64,000 bases of DNA from Branchiostoma floridae (Eukaryota; Chordata; Leptocardii; Amphioxiformes; Branchiostomatidae): assembly GCF_000003815.2 (NCBI RefSeq), contig NC_049986.1, positions 14,959,811 through 15,023,810 on the forward strand, read 5' to 3'. A model generated the notes under the pieces. The model was not told where the DNA came from and did no database searches. It saw only the letters and a list, made by a program, of their open reading frames with translations. Each line of letters opens with the position of its first letter. The stretch's first letter is position 1. The position numbers and the translations under genes are program-made. Shown here in pieces: positions 1 to 14,700 of this stretch.

Positions 1-305
1 ATGTTTCCAGTACAAGAAAGAAAACACTGACAAATTGAAAACATATAGCTGACGTATTCCGTATCACACTCGGATGGTGTTGATTTATACGTTCGCAGTA
101 GCACTGTTTTTATGCCACCTCAGCTGCAAAAATTGTCTTTTTCATTTCAATGTCATGTTTGCACCGAACAATATAGTATCGACTTTCGAGGTATGACATC
201 TTACGGTACGGTAATAAGGTTCCATATAGGTACCAGGTAACACACCATATACGGTACTATACCAGGTGCAGTATAGTACCAGGTAGCGCACCTGTAATAT
301 GTAGT

Positions 306-432
306 AACCAGCTGCTCTTGGGGGGGAAGCGAAAACGCTAAAGGGGGGCGAAAACGCTAGTGATCTCGCCCCCCCCCCCCCCCGGGGGGGGGCCAAGGGG
401 GGGGCCAAAACCCCCGGGGGGGGCGAAATCGC
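306..432. repeat. C/G homopolymer low-complexity tract
   Basis: Long runs of C and then G alternate with short spacers such as CGAAA and CCAAAA. The run of C at about 367-383 directly followed by G can fold back on itself. Open frames that cross it are proline/glycine artefacts. I see no gene in 1-2090 beyond this tract. Confidence 0.8.
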
Positions 433-2092
433 TGTCACACCGGCACTCCCACCAAAAATTGATGAAAGGAAAAGGTCACGATTTTATCCACCAACTTCTG
501 CTTGGAGAGTATGCTCGGCCGCCTGAAGCGCACTGCAGTCAAACAAGTCTCGTTCTTGTTGACTGGGCGACAGGACCATTGAAGCGGTTTACAGACGCAA
601 CGTTAACGGTACTACGGCAGGTTCTGATGGACACGGCTTTAATTGTAACTTGTGGACAGCGGTATAATAGATAGCATACGGGAGATTATTATTGAAAAGA
701 TAGTAGCAAATCTAGAATGACAAAAATGGCAACAACACCAACTAGATTTAGATTTAGGATAACGCGCTATATGTACATGTATTTGTTCTTCTAAAGAAGC
801 AGGAAACAAAATGGTTCGTCCAAAGTTGGAGCTTCTCTTCAAGTTCTCCACAGGAATTTCGGGAATTGCTCAATGGCGTTTTATAAGTAAAGTAGAAGCC
901 GTTTAATCACACATCCAATTTGCTAGCGTATTTCGTGCAATTAGCCGGCGTGTGCAATAATGGGAAGTTACCCAGTTGGACCGTACAGGGTGATCGGCAG
1001 TAGGGCCATTATTTTGGCTGGTTTTGGCTCTCCTGAACTGCTTATCTACGTGATAAGTATGTAACCTGCACCACAGCTAATGTATACCCTGTATGTCTGC
1101 GCAATGTTCTGTTTCCGACTGACCGGACCTGAGAGGCTAGGAAAACAACAGACATCCGTGTGGACGGAAGGGAGTTGTGCCTGGTGGTACGGCTACACAA
1201 ATCAATGAAATGGCTTAATATAGACCAATTGGTGCATGTACATAAAGTATGGGCACAGCTGCCATGTAAAATTAAAACAGCCTATGTCAGCTTAGGCCAT
1301 GTTGATTTGATTATATGGATGACATTGGTCTACGCATCGATTTTCGGCCGTTTCCACACAAGAAAGTTTCTAATTATGCTGTAAATAGAGAAGTACAAAA
1401 TGAACAAATATATGCCTTAGATTAACGAAAAATTATCGAAAAAACATATACTAATGTCATAGAATGCCAACGCCAATTACAAGATCAAGGCAGAAGACGT
1501 GAAAGAACAAATATAGAGAATCTATCGTTCGGTATTCTGTGTGTTACGTCATTAGTCCAACCTTCCTTACCACTTACATATATTTCACAATGAATGAAAA
1601 TTTTTGTTTTGACAAATCTTTTCCATCAGTTTTGGGGTTCCTGGCCGGAGGATGTCGTTCATATAATCTAACCAGCATAGGCTTATGTAAAATACGCTGA
1701 CACAGCTAGGGACGTTTGGTTCTCTAAAAATCAATCGACCCAAAATTAGACAGAACCTAGCATTATTGATACGCGTGTAGCTTGTTGATTAAGATACTGT
1801 ATAGCTTTTGAGGTGACAAAACATTGCATCAAAGTCTCACTTGAAGATAGTGATATATATAAAGCCAAAGTTCCTTTTCAACATGAAGGGGCCTTGAATA
1901 GTTTAAAAGTGCTGAGCAGTATAAAACACATTTTCGAAAAATTGCAATTGGGAGTTGTTGTTCGTTACTAAATGTCAGAGTAGTTTCCTTCTAGATAAGT
2001 TTTTTTCTACTAGAGAAAGGTCAACAAACAATTAGGATTGCACTAGCGGACGTTCGACGCTTGGACGTTACGTCACGAGACAGGTCTTCCTG
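433..2092. other. Non-coding stretch, nothing recognised
   Basis: This is AT-rich sequence with stops in all frames and no exon that I recognise. It is probably intergenic, upstream of the NCS-1 gene. Confidence 0.5.
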
Positions 2093-2093
2093 A

Positions 2094-2327
2094 TACCCCT
2101 GTCACATTTGGCGAAAATCGATCGGACGACGATTCTGTGGCAATCGCCCGAGCCTCGCTTATGATAATAACTTTATTGTACAACAATTGTACAAGGTACA
2201 AAGCATGACAGGGACGCATAACAGGGACGGTTTTCAGGTGAAAAATACGCGCAACCCTCTGTCGATCTTAAATATGGCTGACCTTCCTGCTATACGCCCG
2301 AAGATCGTGGATAATGTGACAGGGGTA
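2094..2327. mobile_element. MITE with TACCCCTGTCACATT terminal inverted repeats
   Basis: The left end reads TACCCCTGTCACATT and the right end is its exact reverse complement. The trinucleotide TGA flanks both ends (2091-2093 and 2328-2330) and would be the target-site duplication. About 234 bp long with no coding capacity, so it is a non-autonomous DNA element. The superfamily is not determined. Confidence 0.75.
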
Positions 2328-2403
2328 TGATGACACTTGGTTCACTGCCCTGTGGATAATGTCGTTTTGCTGACCTGTTCTAATAAGTACTATAGTAATA
2401 GCC

Positions 2404-2600
2404 TTGGCCTGGCTGGTATGCAGTCATCAGCAGTTGGAGACTCTGGCAAGTGACCGGGCTAGATGGCGCATAGTAGTAAGGGAGGGCGCTGAAGCGGTTC
2501 ACAGAGGATGGGAGGTCAAGGAGGCTGAAAAAAAAAACACCGACGGTATGCGGCCATCGGCAAACAGGCCCCTTGAAATGAACTCTGGACTCTGCATTAG
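2404..2600 (+). mobile_element. Possible C-terminal scrap of a non-LTR retrotransposon
   Basis: A short open frame contains QLETLASDRARWRIVV, which resembles the extreme C-terminus of LINE reverse-transcriptase polyproteins (an L-A-x-D-R-x-x-W-R pattern after the RT domain). No RT motifs are present, so this would be a 5'-truncated relic. The identification rests on one short motif. Confidence 0.35.
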
Positions 2601-2639
2601 AAATTGTTAAGATGCAATGTTTAATATTATGCATTTTGT

Positions 2640-5400
2640 ATCAAATTTGTACACCTTTGTATTGTAGTCGTCTCTGTCGCCTAGGTTCTTTTTGCGTAGA
2701 AAAATGTCGTAGTCTGTATAGACTGACTGACAGAGAATGCACCCACAGGCTGCCATGTGGGGCAATAGGTGCCATGGCCTTTATATTTAGGATTGACTTT
2801 GCTAATTGTCCACACTAGCTTTTCGATTGTCGCCGCATTTCTGACTACGCGCCTGATCGGATAGGGCGCGGTCACATAGGCCGTGCAATCGTCGTACGAT
2901 TTTGATGCCATAAGATTTTCAAGTAGGCCGTGACAGAACCATCCACCGACATGGATCCAAACCAGCATTTTGTGTACCAAGGCAGTTGAACTTTGCAGGA
3001 GACGTGCATTCTGTCCTCCTAAATGCCCGATGTTGGCCATCATACGGTACGACAATCGCGCGACCTATGTACATGACAGCGCCCATACCAGCATATATAT
3101 TGTCACACGCGTATGGTTGACGCAGGCGCAATCTGTTACCTATGCAAATATTTTTAAATTGATAACATGTTTGCAGTTTAGTGTTCCTACGACGCCTGAT
3201 AAAATCTTGATTTGTATCACACAGAAGTATAATCCTGTGGCTCTCGCTGGAATGGACAACACCGGGGAAAGTATACGTAGTAGCCTCTCCAATCAAACAA
3301 ATCACCGATGTATAGCCACTCCCTTATTGATTGAGCTACAGGTCTTGAGTTATCAATTCTACAAGGTTGTTTGCCTTTACTGCTGATGTGTCATGAAATT
3401 TGTGCCACTGATAACTGAAGGTAATACCGTACTGCAAGTGCCTCTTGCGGTCGTACTCGGTACTGCAGATTCAGATTTAGTGCGATGTTGTGCCTCCCGG
3501 ATATAACGTTACGTATTTCACAATCATGAATCTTACGGCCATCTGGCTAGCTATTGAGGATTTGTCATTTTCAAGCCTTATTTTCCGTAGTACGAGGCTC
3601 ATATCGTACTTTTCTCATCATATTTGTGCACCAGGGATACTTGTCTGGAGCCCTGTGCAGATCAAGGAATGATCCCATGGGAACTTGTCATGTGGGCGTA
3701 TTTATCTACGTGAAAAATGGAGATATTTTTGTGAAGAAAAAGAGGCGCGCTGGTGTTGGGCTATATGATATATTACTACCTATAACGAATGAAAGAATGA
3801 TATCTGTTTTTTTCACAAACTAAAATCTTTGAAAGTCAGAGTTGTCTCGCCCTGATTTACAAAACAACATGATGACTTGTTTCTTATGATGACGATCGTT
3901 ATTTGCACGTTCTTACCCTCATGTCTAGCTATAAGCATTGAGAAACGAAGTACGTAATACTAGTACTGTTATTCTTTTATATGGGGAAAAGTTATAAAAC
4001 GTATAACCAGAACATCAAAGATCACTGAAGATGATATTTTGCATCACTTAAGCGTTCAATACTAATGGTGTTGAGATAAAAGGATGTTGAGAAGAAGCGA
4101 AAGCACCCTGTATGCTCTTTGATCCTATAATGCAGGGAATAACGCAATTCTCCATTACTGTTTTACAGTGTATTACATTACCATCATGGCGACTTGCCAG
4201 ATTATTAAATCATTCTGCGAGACGGATGGATTCACACTGCATAAAATGGCGGCGCGACTCTGGAATTGAACTTTGAAGTGCTCGGTGTCGCGAGGAATAT
4301 AAAGGGATGAAGAAGACATTCGGCCAAAACGATTTCACCTTTTTTTCACGAAAGTCAGGTGTCAGATACCGAATATTCCGATCTACTAAGTGCGAGTTGC
4401 CCATGCTGTGTCCAGTATTTCACAGACACTTGTGGACATCGAGAGAAATAAAAGAAAACAGCAAAACTACGTCAACCCATTGATTGCCTGTGCCAGCAGA
4501 GGCACCTGTGGCCGCGTCATCATGAAAGAAGTAAAACGGGAGCCTATTACATGGACAAAACCTTCTTCCCAGTGTATATAGATTAAACGCATTCCGCAAA
4601 GGCAAGAAAACAACCCAGCCCACACATCTAGCAGTCAGGAGGCGATAGTATCCGGCGGCATAATCTTAAGCTTTCTTTCTACTGCGGCACATGATTAGGG
4701 TTTTGATGAATTTTGAAAGGGCACGGACTGAATTGAAAAGCTTCCATTAGAGAGACACCTGTCACCATTCCCAACGCGCACTTGGACTTAAGCGTTTAAT
4801 AAGTAGTGCCTTGATTCTCCTGTTACGGAATAGATTGAATCGCTTTTTTAATTTTTTTTCTTCACGTTTTCCGATTTTAAGCTTCAGATTTGTTGCAGTT
4901 GTCTACATGCACCTGTAGTGCTGTCTGTCGCCCGGGAGCGCTTCACCCTAATCCAATTTAGATTCATCCGCCGAAAGATTTGATGTTTTTTTACATCAAA
5001 GCGTCAAGTAATCTAAATCATCCACCAGTAGCTTCTGTAGTATTCAAAAGATATACGACATCCCTTTAGACGGGTGGAAAGGTTGTGAAAGGTCGCTACA
5101 GTCAGGTGCACTAATTGGCGTCATTTTCCCTACGCGTATTGCGGAGTGCGTTATCCGGTCGCGAATCTGTGTTGGGTTTTCGGGGACAGTCCGTTATACT
5201 GTCGTACAGCATAGTGAGTGATGTGTGTCAGTCAATCTTGAGTAGACTTTTAATTTTTGTAACTGGCAGGTTTTGTATCAAAGGTTTTAGTCTTCATACA
5301 ATGTTAGTCTGTATAGTTGTGGGTGGAAGTGGATTGTACACCCACGTCGTGAGCAGTACTGGTCCGTCCCTGGGTCCACCACCTGGGTGGGTGATCGGTA
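2640..5400. other. Intergenic DNA, nothing recognised
   Basis: Several open frames of 60-138 codons lie on both strands (for example around 2919-3386), but opposite-strand frames overlap each other, show no family motif and lack convincing splice context. I treat them as chance frames. Confidence 0.5.
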
Positions 5401-5429
5401 TCGCACGTTGTCGTCCCTAGAAGCGGAGA

Positions 5430-5689
5430 AGCACCTCGAGTCAACTTTACTGTCCGGAAAATGATGCATTCCCCCGACGAGCCAGGCGTGGGCGACAACT
5501 GCGAGCGCAGCAGGTCGTGATCAGACGAAAAGTGCTGCCAATTTTCCCGAGTTAAGAGGCGGATCAACCCCTACAGCGGCAAATATTGCAGCGTGATCGC
5601 CCGGTTTTTCCGCGGCGGTGTTTACGGCGATAGGGAGGACTCTCACCGACGGCTGCTCCAAGCCGCCACGGTGTGCTGAGTAGCGAAGC
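5430..5689 (+). promoter_or_regulatory. NCS-1 5' leader and probable core promoter region
   Basis: A relatively GC- and CpG-rich stretch lies directly upstream of the NCS-1 start codon in otherwise AT-rich DNA. No TATA box is obvious. The transcription start cannot be placed from sequence alone. Confidence 0.4.
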
Positions 5690-5753
5690 ATGGGCAAGAA
5701 GAACAGCAAGCTCGACCCATCACTAGTCAAGGAACTGACGCAGAAAACCTACT
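5690..5753 (+). CDS. NCS1: NCS-1 exon 1
   Basis: It encodes [18 protein letters not shown] then KTY plus one base of the next Phe, with donor GTGAGTA. The ATG follows GAAGC and Gly2 starts the myristoylation motif, which fixes the start. Confidence 0.93.
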
Positions 5754-8700
5754 GTGAGTAGCCGCACGACTGGGAGTGAATGTTAGATCGCCCCGGTCCG
5801 TGTTTACATGGGGCGCTATTACTAGCAGGTGCATGCCCAGGACATGCCGCATGGAAGCGGCACATGCCATCTATTTCCAGGGAAACTCCAATCAATTTCC
5901 ACAACATCTACCACGCGTCCGGCTTTTTTGTCGCTCTCTCATTCGTAAATAGGCATTAGATTTGTCCTTTTCGAATGAAAAGACACTTTGTGAGCGCTTT
6001 GTTGCTAACGACGAAATGTAATCTAACATCTAAAAATGCACCCGGCTTCTAACGTTAGTGCAAGCTGGAGATGCACCTGCGCCCAAGTGTGCGAGTGTGT
6101 GCGCAATATTGATACCCTTAAGGTATATTTTAAGGGTTATACTTGATATGTGATATATACCATTCAGCCAACTGGTTTCATAGCAATCACAGTAACAGGC
6201 TCACAGTTATTATCAGTAACGTTGACATTTTTAAAATCAAACTATGGAATTGTTGTATCCTTGTCTGAAGCCCCTTGTGAATGAGAGTATACTTCATAAC
6301 TAGAAACCCAAATATCATATTACTTTCTTCCCCATGTCAATTTGCTCCTTTCATCCATTCTGTGAAAATCACAGACAAGTTTTTCCATTGTTGTTTTCAT
6401 TGCAGTTACTGAAAAGGAGCTACAACAATGGTGAGTCCAGTACACACACAATACACAGGTGTAACACTATATCACCTACTCAGTCACCACCGAGTCTTAA
6501 GCTATCAAAATAGAGGAAGCAACCACACAAATATTTTGAGGTCAAGTTTTGTTTAATGCATAATGAGATGTCTGAATTTTCAATTCTACTGTATTTACAA
6601 ATGCAATCATTGTTATGTAAACATGTCATTAGTAATCCTAATCCTAAGTACATCTGACCTATACATAGTCTGTACACTGCTTTGGAGGGCAAACACTATC
6701 TGACTTCTTATTGACATTTTGTGGTCTGGTTTAAGAGTAAGCAAATGCTCCTATGTACAGGGTTTGACTGTGATATAGAGAATACTAAGTGGTAAAATCA
6801 CCCTAATAGTAATACTTAGAGACCACAAAAAGTCAGCCCTAAAGGAGGTAGCATTCTTGTTCCTAAGTCTACTATTACCTTAAATAAAAAGAAAACTGTT
6901 GTTTCAGTAATCATCAATATGTATGCAATGCAATAACAGCTTGGGCCTCTGTCCGGTAAGCTCAGGTGCTGCCCAAAGCCGATGTCTTTCCCGCTTTCAG
7001 CCCTACCTTAATCCTCCCAGTATGTGAGAATGTAAACATGATCGCTTAGCAACCAGGGGTCGCTGGTAAAAATGTCAGGATTTAGAGGTCACTTGCTTGC
7101 AATAACTTCACCAATATTGGGCCAATACACACAAGGCACCTGGGTCAGTCTTGTGTGTCAATGCAAACCTGTTTTGTAGAAAGGCTTTGTCACTTCTAAC
7201 AGCCGTCACTTTAAAGGGATAATATGTGGTACAACCTGGCCTTATCTGGGAGATACCAGATAATTATAGGTTAGGTAAATGGCAGAATTCTGCGCCACAA
7301 TTTTTTGTGGGAAATGAGTGATAATGATTATTTGTGTGTATGTATCAATGATAGAACATGCTGAAAAATGCATTAGATTGGTCTTAAAGGGAAATTAACT
7401 AAACAAGCAGGTCATGGGTAGAGATGGTTCACCTTTAGTTCTGTCCCCGTAAGACATAGAGCAATGATTAAAAAAAAAGCACTTAACAGGTAGTAATACG
7501 ATATTTTGAGTGGAGATGAGGTTAAACTCGTGAATGACTTTCTATCGGAGATAGAACCAGGGCTGTCCCCAGAATTTTTTCTGCCCCTCCCCCATAATTG
7601 TTTGGGAGCCCGTGTTGTTCATTTTCTTCGTTGAATCTGTCATTTCATTATAGCTTTAACAGAAATAAATGTAATGTCATGGAAAGCAGATTTTTTTATG
7701 GACGAAGTGAATTTTTTTTCTGTCCCACGAAGCAAGTAAAATCCATGCTGAGGACAGATGGTCCTGGAGACAGCCCTGGATGGAACCATGTATCACCCAC
7801 TGACACCTCTCAAACCTTGTCTGTTATTCTCTTTGTTTGTTGTAATGTTATCTGATGGTAAGGAGTGGCTGACATGGTGGTGATGTGCATAGAATACATT
7901 CTTCTTGGTTCACTGAATGTTTGGCAACTTTCCCTAAGCATTAAAAACAACAAAAGCACATACCAACTTACTGCCGAAGCACTGAGTAGAACTTTGAATG
8001 ATTTTTATATGATTTTTACAGAGCTGTCTATCAGGAAATATACAAAATGTAGGGTCTGAATTTCTGAAATAAAGATGATTTTTATGGCATGCGCCTTATC
8101 TGTTGAGAAATGTATTGGACTCCAAAGACTTCCTTTGTATGGATTTCTGTCGAACTAGTCGGACAGAAATTTTCCAGTGCCCCACCCCAAAAGCCTGCTG
8201 TTTTTAAAAGTCGATGTCAGGTTATTTTGGTGCTAGAAGTACTTATTTTCTACGGCAATTGTCACAACAAAAAGCAATCATTGTTTTGCAAATGCCAAGA
8301 GAGTGTTTCAGGTCAGTGAAAACCAGTGTTGACCTTTCAGAAACAAAGGTTTGCTGGGAGAAGCATTATTGTGACCTATTCTGTATTATAGACACTCTTA
8401 TAGAGTGTACATGGTCCACGGCCTTACCTTGGGGCTAAAGGTTGTGTGTTTAAATCCTGGCAACTGTCACTTCAGACTTTTAGGTAAACTCGAAAAGATT
8501 GCCATCTTAGTTGGGTTGGGGGGTATCTGTATTCTCCTCCCCTTAACAAGGAAACTGAATTGAGCTTTTTCTAAAAATCATTTGTCCTTCACCTACCCTT
8601 TTTTCAGCAAACAGACATTTTGTCATGATATAAATGGGCCTATTCAGGACAGTCACAGGGACTTTGCCCCCTTGAATAGCTACAGATTGTACAGTATAAT

Positions 8701-11700
8701 CACAGTGTAAGCAGTGCCTTTCTGGTGCAGTTGTTTGTAGATTGATAAGCTCGTAAATGGCCTTCGACATATGGCTGCCCCTTTAGACTTTGACAGGTAG
8801 AGATTAAAGCAATTTGTACTACCGGTAAGTACAGGTTTGGGGTGCTGTTATAGCATTAATAGGTGTATTTGGAACAGGTGTATTCTAAACAGGTGTATTT
8901 GGAACAGGTGCATTTGTTACATATACATATAAAACAGGTGTATTTGGAAACAGGTGTATTCAAAACAGGTGTCTTTGGAGACAAGTGTATTAAAAACAGG
9001 TGTATTTGGAACAGGTGCATTTGGAACAGGTGCATTTAAAACAGGTGTATATGGAAACAGGTATATTTGGTACAGGTGTATTTGATATACAGTAGTGTAG
9101 TAGATGTATTTTGTACAGGTGTATTTTTGTACAGGTGCATCTAGAACATGTGTATTAAAAACAGGTATATAGGGAGCCACCTAATGTACTAAGTCTTGTG
9201 TATAGCCTTTGATTTAGAATTTTCATCTGATATAGATGGATTTGACTCAGTCAGATTATGTCTAGCCAGCCAAGTATACAAGGTGACAGTAACTCTGACG
9301 CGCACACAACTGGAAAGTGCTGCAATTTTAAAAATTAGAAACATTATGTTCTGGGCTACTATCCAAGAGCTTGGTGCTTTGGAGAGTTTGATTTTCTTGC
9401 TTATTCATGCCCCTTAGCATAGTCAACCATTTCCAACACAGATACAAGGACAAGGACCATATTTGTGCCGTCTTCTCCTCCCAGTGACTCAGCCTTAAGC
9501 CTGCGCTCTCCCCAAGGAAATACCAGTCATTTCTGTCATGTCTTTAACATATGACAGGGAGTCGAGATCCCAAAATTAGCAAGGACTTCATCTCCTGAGT
9601 GCCAACTCACGAAATGGACTATAAATAGGTGTAATAATGCAGGTCCCTGTGGTATGGACAGTTTAGGCTAAAGCTGTCATTCTACAGCAAATCTGATATC
9701 ATGGTATAAATAAAGGCTGATCCAGCACTCAAATGTAATGTTGTTGGCTGTTAATCTGGTGAATTTGTGTACACTATTTTTTCTGATATAAAAAAGCCAG
9801 TGAAAAATTTATGAATAAATTGATGTCTATCAAACATTCATTTTAGGTAACAGCTACTAATGCTAGATATTTCTGTCTTTTAATTTTACCTTGTGATAAC
9901 CAAATTTATCAATCTATTTTGTGCACATCCATATCCCACAACAACCTTCTACATGATAGCATAATTCAGATTAGAGGCTAATCAGTTGACATGAAAAGAT
10001 CATATCTGGTGGAATGAATTGATTTTTCTATTAGGCTTGAGATGGATGGTTTTGCTTCCAGTTGGGCAGGTTTACCAGTGTGTGCCGTGCAACTGTCAGA
10101 AACCTTAATAAAGGCTGTGGGCTTCTTCACACCACAAAACTTGGCGGTCTTTCAACCATAGATTATTCAGCATGATAAAGTGTAGAAATCTATCTTTAGG
10201 TGCATTTGAGATTTTTTGTGTTTGTAAGGCTTTCCATATCCAAAGGTGACTATGACAAACAAACATTGGCCTGGGGATTTTCCAGAAAAATAAAGTTAAC
10301 TTGATGAAAGACAGTTACTGTGATAATCTGTAAGATGTTTCCTCCTGTGAAAATGTCCGACATTGTGCCAAGACAAATGAAATTGAGATTTTTTTTAGGG
10401 TTCATGAGCCCAATGTTTTTACTATAATAATAGTTTAAAGTTAGTTCTCACTTATTCATCCATATGCAAATATACTGCATTTGTCAAATAATTTCATATT
10501 CTCACAATATGAGAATAGTTTTTGCGTAAGAATCCTTTTGGGTCCACTTTTCTGTGATAAAATGTTTTCAAACATATCAATCGGAATAATGACTGTTTCA
10601 TAACTGTTCATATCAATCAGTAATACATGAATTCAAAGAACGTGCTAGCCAATATCTTAACTCCACGTCACTCAGCACAGAAATTGAATATTAGGATGCA
10701 GCTCATGAATCCGCTGGGTTGATGGCGATAAACAGCAGACATACGATGGCCATTCACCGTTTTATATAGGCAATGACAGACGTGTCACAGGGAGGTCAAC
10801 AATAGAAGTAGGTTATGTGGTTCTTGTCCCTAAAGAGGCTTGATCTCTAGGAATCGATGCTGTTTGAGAATGCATTTCAACCCCTCCCATGCCCAAATTA
10901 ATCGACTGTGTACAAAGGATGCTGACTTTGTGGATACAAGAGTTTAGATAGATAAATGGATTTGAGTAAAATGATTTAATGTATAATGGTTTGCATCTGA
11001 AGATAAACTCTCTTATCCCCCCCCCCCCCCCCCCCATAATTGAATGTATAGCTGCAATGTTCACAGCAGCCAGTATTAAAATAGAGATTCAGGTTAATTC
11101 TATCAAATTACAGCCTGATCAGTTGTAGAATAATTTTGACAAATAGATTCTAGCTTCTACAAGCACTAACAAATGAGATTTGACATGTTTTCTGTATGGG
11201 GATTTTGTACTCTCTCAGAGGAGATAAACTTATGACCTCATTCTGGGTTGTTGACCTAGAAAAGCGCAACAGGTGCATAAATCTTTATCAGAGGTAAAAC
11301 ATCTTTGTTATACTGCCTTGTGGAAGTTCCATTATGAAAACACAGACACTGTAGGGTGGGTTGTACATAGAAACAGAACTTATCACTGAAGATCTCTGTT
11401 TACTTTAGCAAAAAATCCTCTCTGTTTACTTCGGCAAAAAATCAGGCAATGCCATGTAAAATCTATAATAGCAATCTTTGAAAGCAAACCACAATAATGA
11501 TATATAGGCTTTGAATAAACAAAGATTACTATAATAGCATTGGAAGAAGCATGATGGATTATAGGGCTGTCAAATATGGTGTTACCTGGTAATAAAGTCT
11601 GAAAAATGCATTTCCAAATTTGAAGCAACCAGTGGTCCAGGATCTATGACTCCCATGACAGTTACCAGTGGGATACGGAGAAAAAAAAGCCTAATACGTA

Positions 11701-14700
11701 ATCTAAATAAGGTGAGGTAGTCTTAACCCCAAACTGTGTTGGTTGAAACTACTATCATATAGCTTTAGATATTTTGCTTTTGTATACAAAAAAGAATAAT
11801 ATATTGCTTTGACTGGCCGGTAACCCTTGTACAACCTCTGCTTTATTGCTTATTAACCTAGATATTAGGCTTATAGCACACATGGATAAACTGCACCATC
11901 ACATGGAGGATACGTAATTGGTTTTTCTGTTGCCATGGCAGCATGGCGTAATCTGGGTGAGGGCATTAGCTTTGTAATTACCTCCTAAGGAAAGGTGGTT
12001 TACCTTCTAAGAACGGTTACTCCATTAGCCTAAGGACTGCAAAGAATCATCATGATGGTATTTTGAAAATGGTAAGGATATACTCCCGACACAATATCTT
12101 GTTATCTTTTTCCTTATCCATTTCATTGTATACAGTGCATACCATGATGCAGAAAGGCTTCTATTCATTTCTGCTTGACAAAGAATCAAGGATCCTAACA
12201 GTACTCCACCTTGACAGTTGTCCTGATAACGTGACAGTATGAAATGCCAGAGCTGTCAGTCAGAAAATCTCATTACAGTCTGTGTCACTTTTGGGCTGTA
12301 TGAGCTTCCTTTTAGAAGGTCATACTTGCTTTCACTAAATGACTTTGACAGACAGACATTACTTTTTATCAAGGACAGTTTTGATAGTGCCAAGAAAAGA
12401 CATGCGCTAGAATGGAGATAGACATGTATAATGATGTGGGTTTGCTAGAATTCTAGGACTACTGTACGTGATAATGGTAATGTCTCTTGAAGACTTGAAG
12501 CACTGATACAAAGGATCATAATTTAATGATGTGTTTTTCAAGACTGAAGATGATGTATATAGAAACATATTGAGTAAAAGAATAATTTAAGAACAGATCA
12601 GACAGAAGCATGGAAATCATGTACAGTACAGGAATGAATGACAGGGAAAAGGTGTCAAGCAAAAATACATGTATTACATGTTGTTACAGATCAAAACTGA
12701 AATGGAAGCTTGGCACAAATGTTTTAAGTCCTGATCAGCACCAAGGACATCAACCGTGATGTGCTGATAATCAGAGACCTAGTTTTTGACACAGATATTG
12801 AGTCTTAATTGAAATAAACAGATATTAATGTTGACATTTATGCTGCTCTGAGAGCATATTGTGTTCCACATTCCTTGCCAGATCTAACATCGACTATCAT
12901 AATTCCACCAGGTGCCATAATACCGCCACCTCAAAAAACGTTGGTATAGAGGTCTTCCCAAGATTGTCTTGACCACTGAATGTTAGATATCCTAAATGTA
13001 ATACAATTCAGATGTTTACGTGTTGAATACAATCTTGAAAAGGCCTCTATAACAACGTTTTTTGAGGTGGCGGTATAATGGCACCTGGTGGAATTATGTG
13101 AATGTATGTTAACCAGAAACTTAATTGCAGACTGTGTCCCTTCAGGTTACAACTCGTCTGTTTTTAAAGGTCATATTTGCTTGCTGTAAGTGCCTATGGC
13201 AGATAGCCATTTGTCTTTGTTACAGGCAATATAATACTGAAAACACAAGGTGATTGAAAGAGCCATTAGGTATCCTGGTTTCCTTGTGATTGAGGAGTAC
13301 AGATAATATTGGAAGCCAAACTGGAGGCAACTTATGTATGTAAAATGTAATGCGTAATAAAGAAAGAGAAGCAGGAAAAAGAACATAGGAGTAAATGTCT
13401 CAGATTAAAAACTGAAAAAAGTACTTAGAAAAGATAATCTATATGTCTAACACTAGTTCACCTTTATTGGTGGGGTACCCTTTATCCGTTGTTAATAAAA
13501 ACAAGGTATTTAGGGATACAGTATCAAGTCAACGGACGTTTGAAACTCATGTAAGATATTTAATATACGGTTTGAAACCATCGTCTGTCAACTCGCTATC
13601 TCCAAATACCTTTTTTCTATAAACAACGGATGTAGGTTAACCCGCGGATAAAGGTGAACTAGCGTTATATTCTGTTAAAGAAATTGCATGTACTTCAAAC
13701 AGAAGCCAAAAACCACGGATCAGCACCAAGGACAGGAGCTGTGGCCTGCTGGTTATTGCAGTTAACAAGCCTTCAGACACAGATTCTAATCTGTGATGCA
13801 GCCCCACACCTGGCCTGCACCCTGGCAGACTACATGTCTGCAGTTTAAGGGATTGGTGCCTACACGGAGCACTCTATTTGTCTGATGACTGCATTCTAGC
13901 ATCCATCTAGACCCTCCAGCTGGCAAGGCGGCTTCATCCCATTCCAACTTACCATGACAGGCATGAAATGAATTGCAGGGAGAAATTTGAGAACCACATT
14001 GATCTTAGAGTGTGTAAAGACCACTGGGATCCCTGGTGCATTTCGGTTGTAGCATCCCGGATTAGTTGCAGCACGGTGTTGCGTAAATGGGTATCTGATA
14101 GCGCCGTCTTGTGTGTACACAGACTGTAACATACTAGGGATCATCTGGGGTAACTTGTATGACAGATGGCAAATTGCACACAGAATGACAATCAGCCAGC
14201 TATTATATACCTAGCAGTGCTACAGGTGAAGGTAATGCTGTGCTTCTGATATCAATCAAGAACATAGAAGATAAGTTTCATACTGGTGTTTCCTTAACGG
14301 TCCATGCATGAAATAGTGCATTAGTATAATATGTGATGTAAGATGTGGTCATAAAAAGAGTGATAAACCTCAAGAGTAACCCTATTAACCCAACTACAAT
14401 ACATCAAGACAGAAAAGGATTTTAGCTGTGATTTTCTGACAAAGGGGCTAATGAAGGTTATTGAAGATAATTTCTGGATTGTCGTTAAATTTGAGACGAT
14501 TTTTCTTTTTTCACGTCTTCTTGTTCAGAAAATATGTCAGTAACCAGAAAAGTAGCCAGATACTAAGAAATATAAATGCCTAAATGTAACATTAATTTTG
14601 ATTTCTTCCATAAAGGTCTTAAAATGTGTGTGACATGAGTGTGAGTAGAAATAGCACTTTGAGTTCTCTTTTTCCAAGGGGAAGCTCTCTTTCTACTGTA

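Noticed and set aside
142..674. Open frames on both strands across the C/G tract
   Set aside because: Their length comes from poly-Pro/Gly homopolymers, and the two strands overlap.
2681..3386. Overlapping frames of 124-138 codons on both strands
   Set aside because: Opposite frames coincide, no recognised motif, no splice context. Chance frames are the simplest explanation.
8405..8470. tRNA- or SINE-like B-box (TGTTTAAATCCTGG)
   Set aside because: No matching A-box at proper spacing and no cloverleaf stems, so it is not called as a tRNA or SINE.
8917..9180. Minus-strand 87-codon open frame with repeated NAPVPNTPV
   Set aside because: It is translation of the CAGGTG minisatellite and has no family features.
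9275..9420. TACAAGG-containing frames considered as NCS-1 exon 3
   Set aside because: The translation lacks the KDCP and FFPFGD motifs, and no proper acceptor or phase is present.
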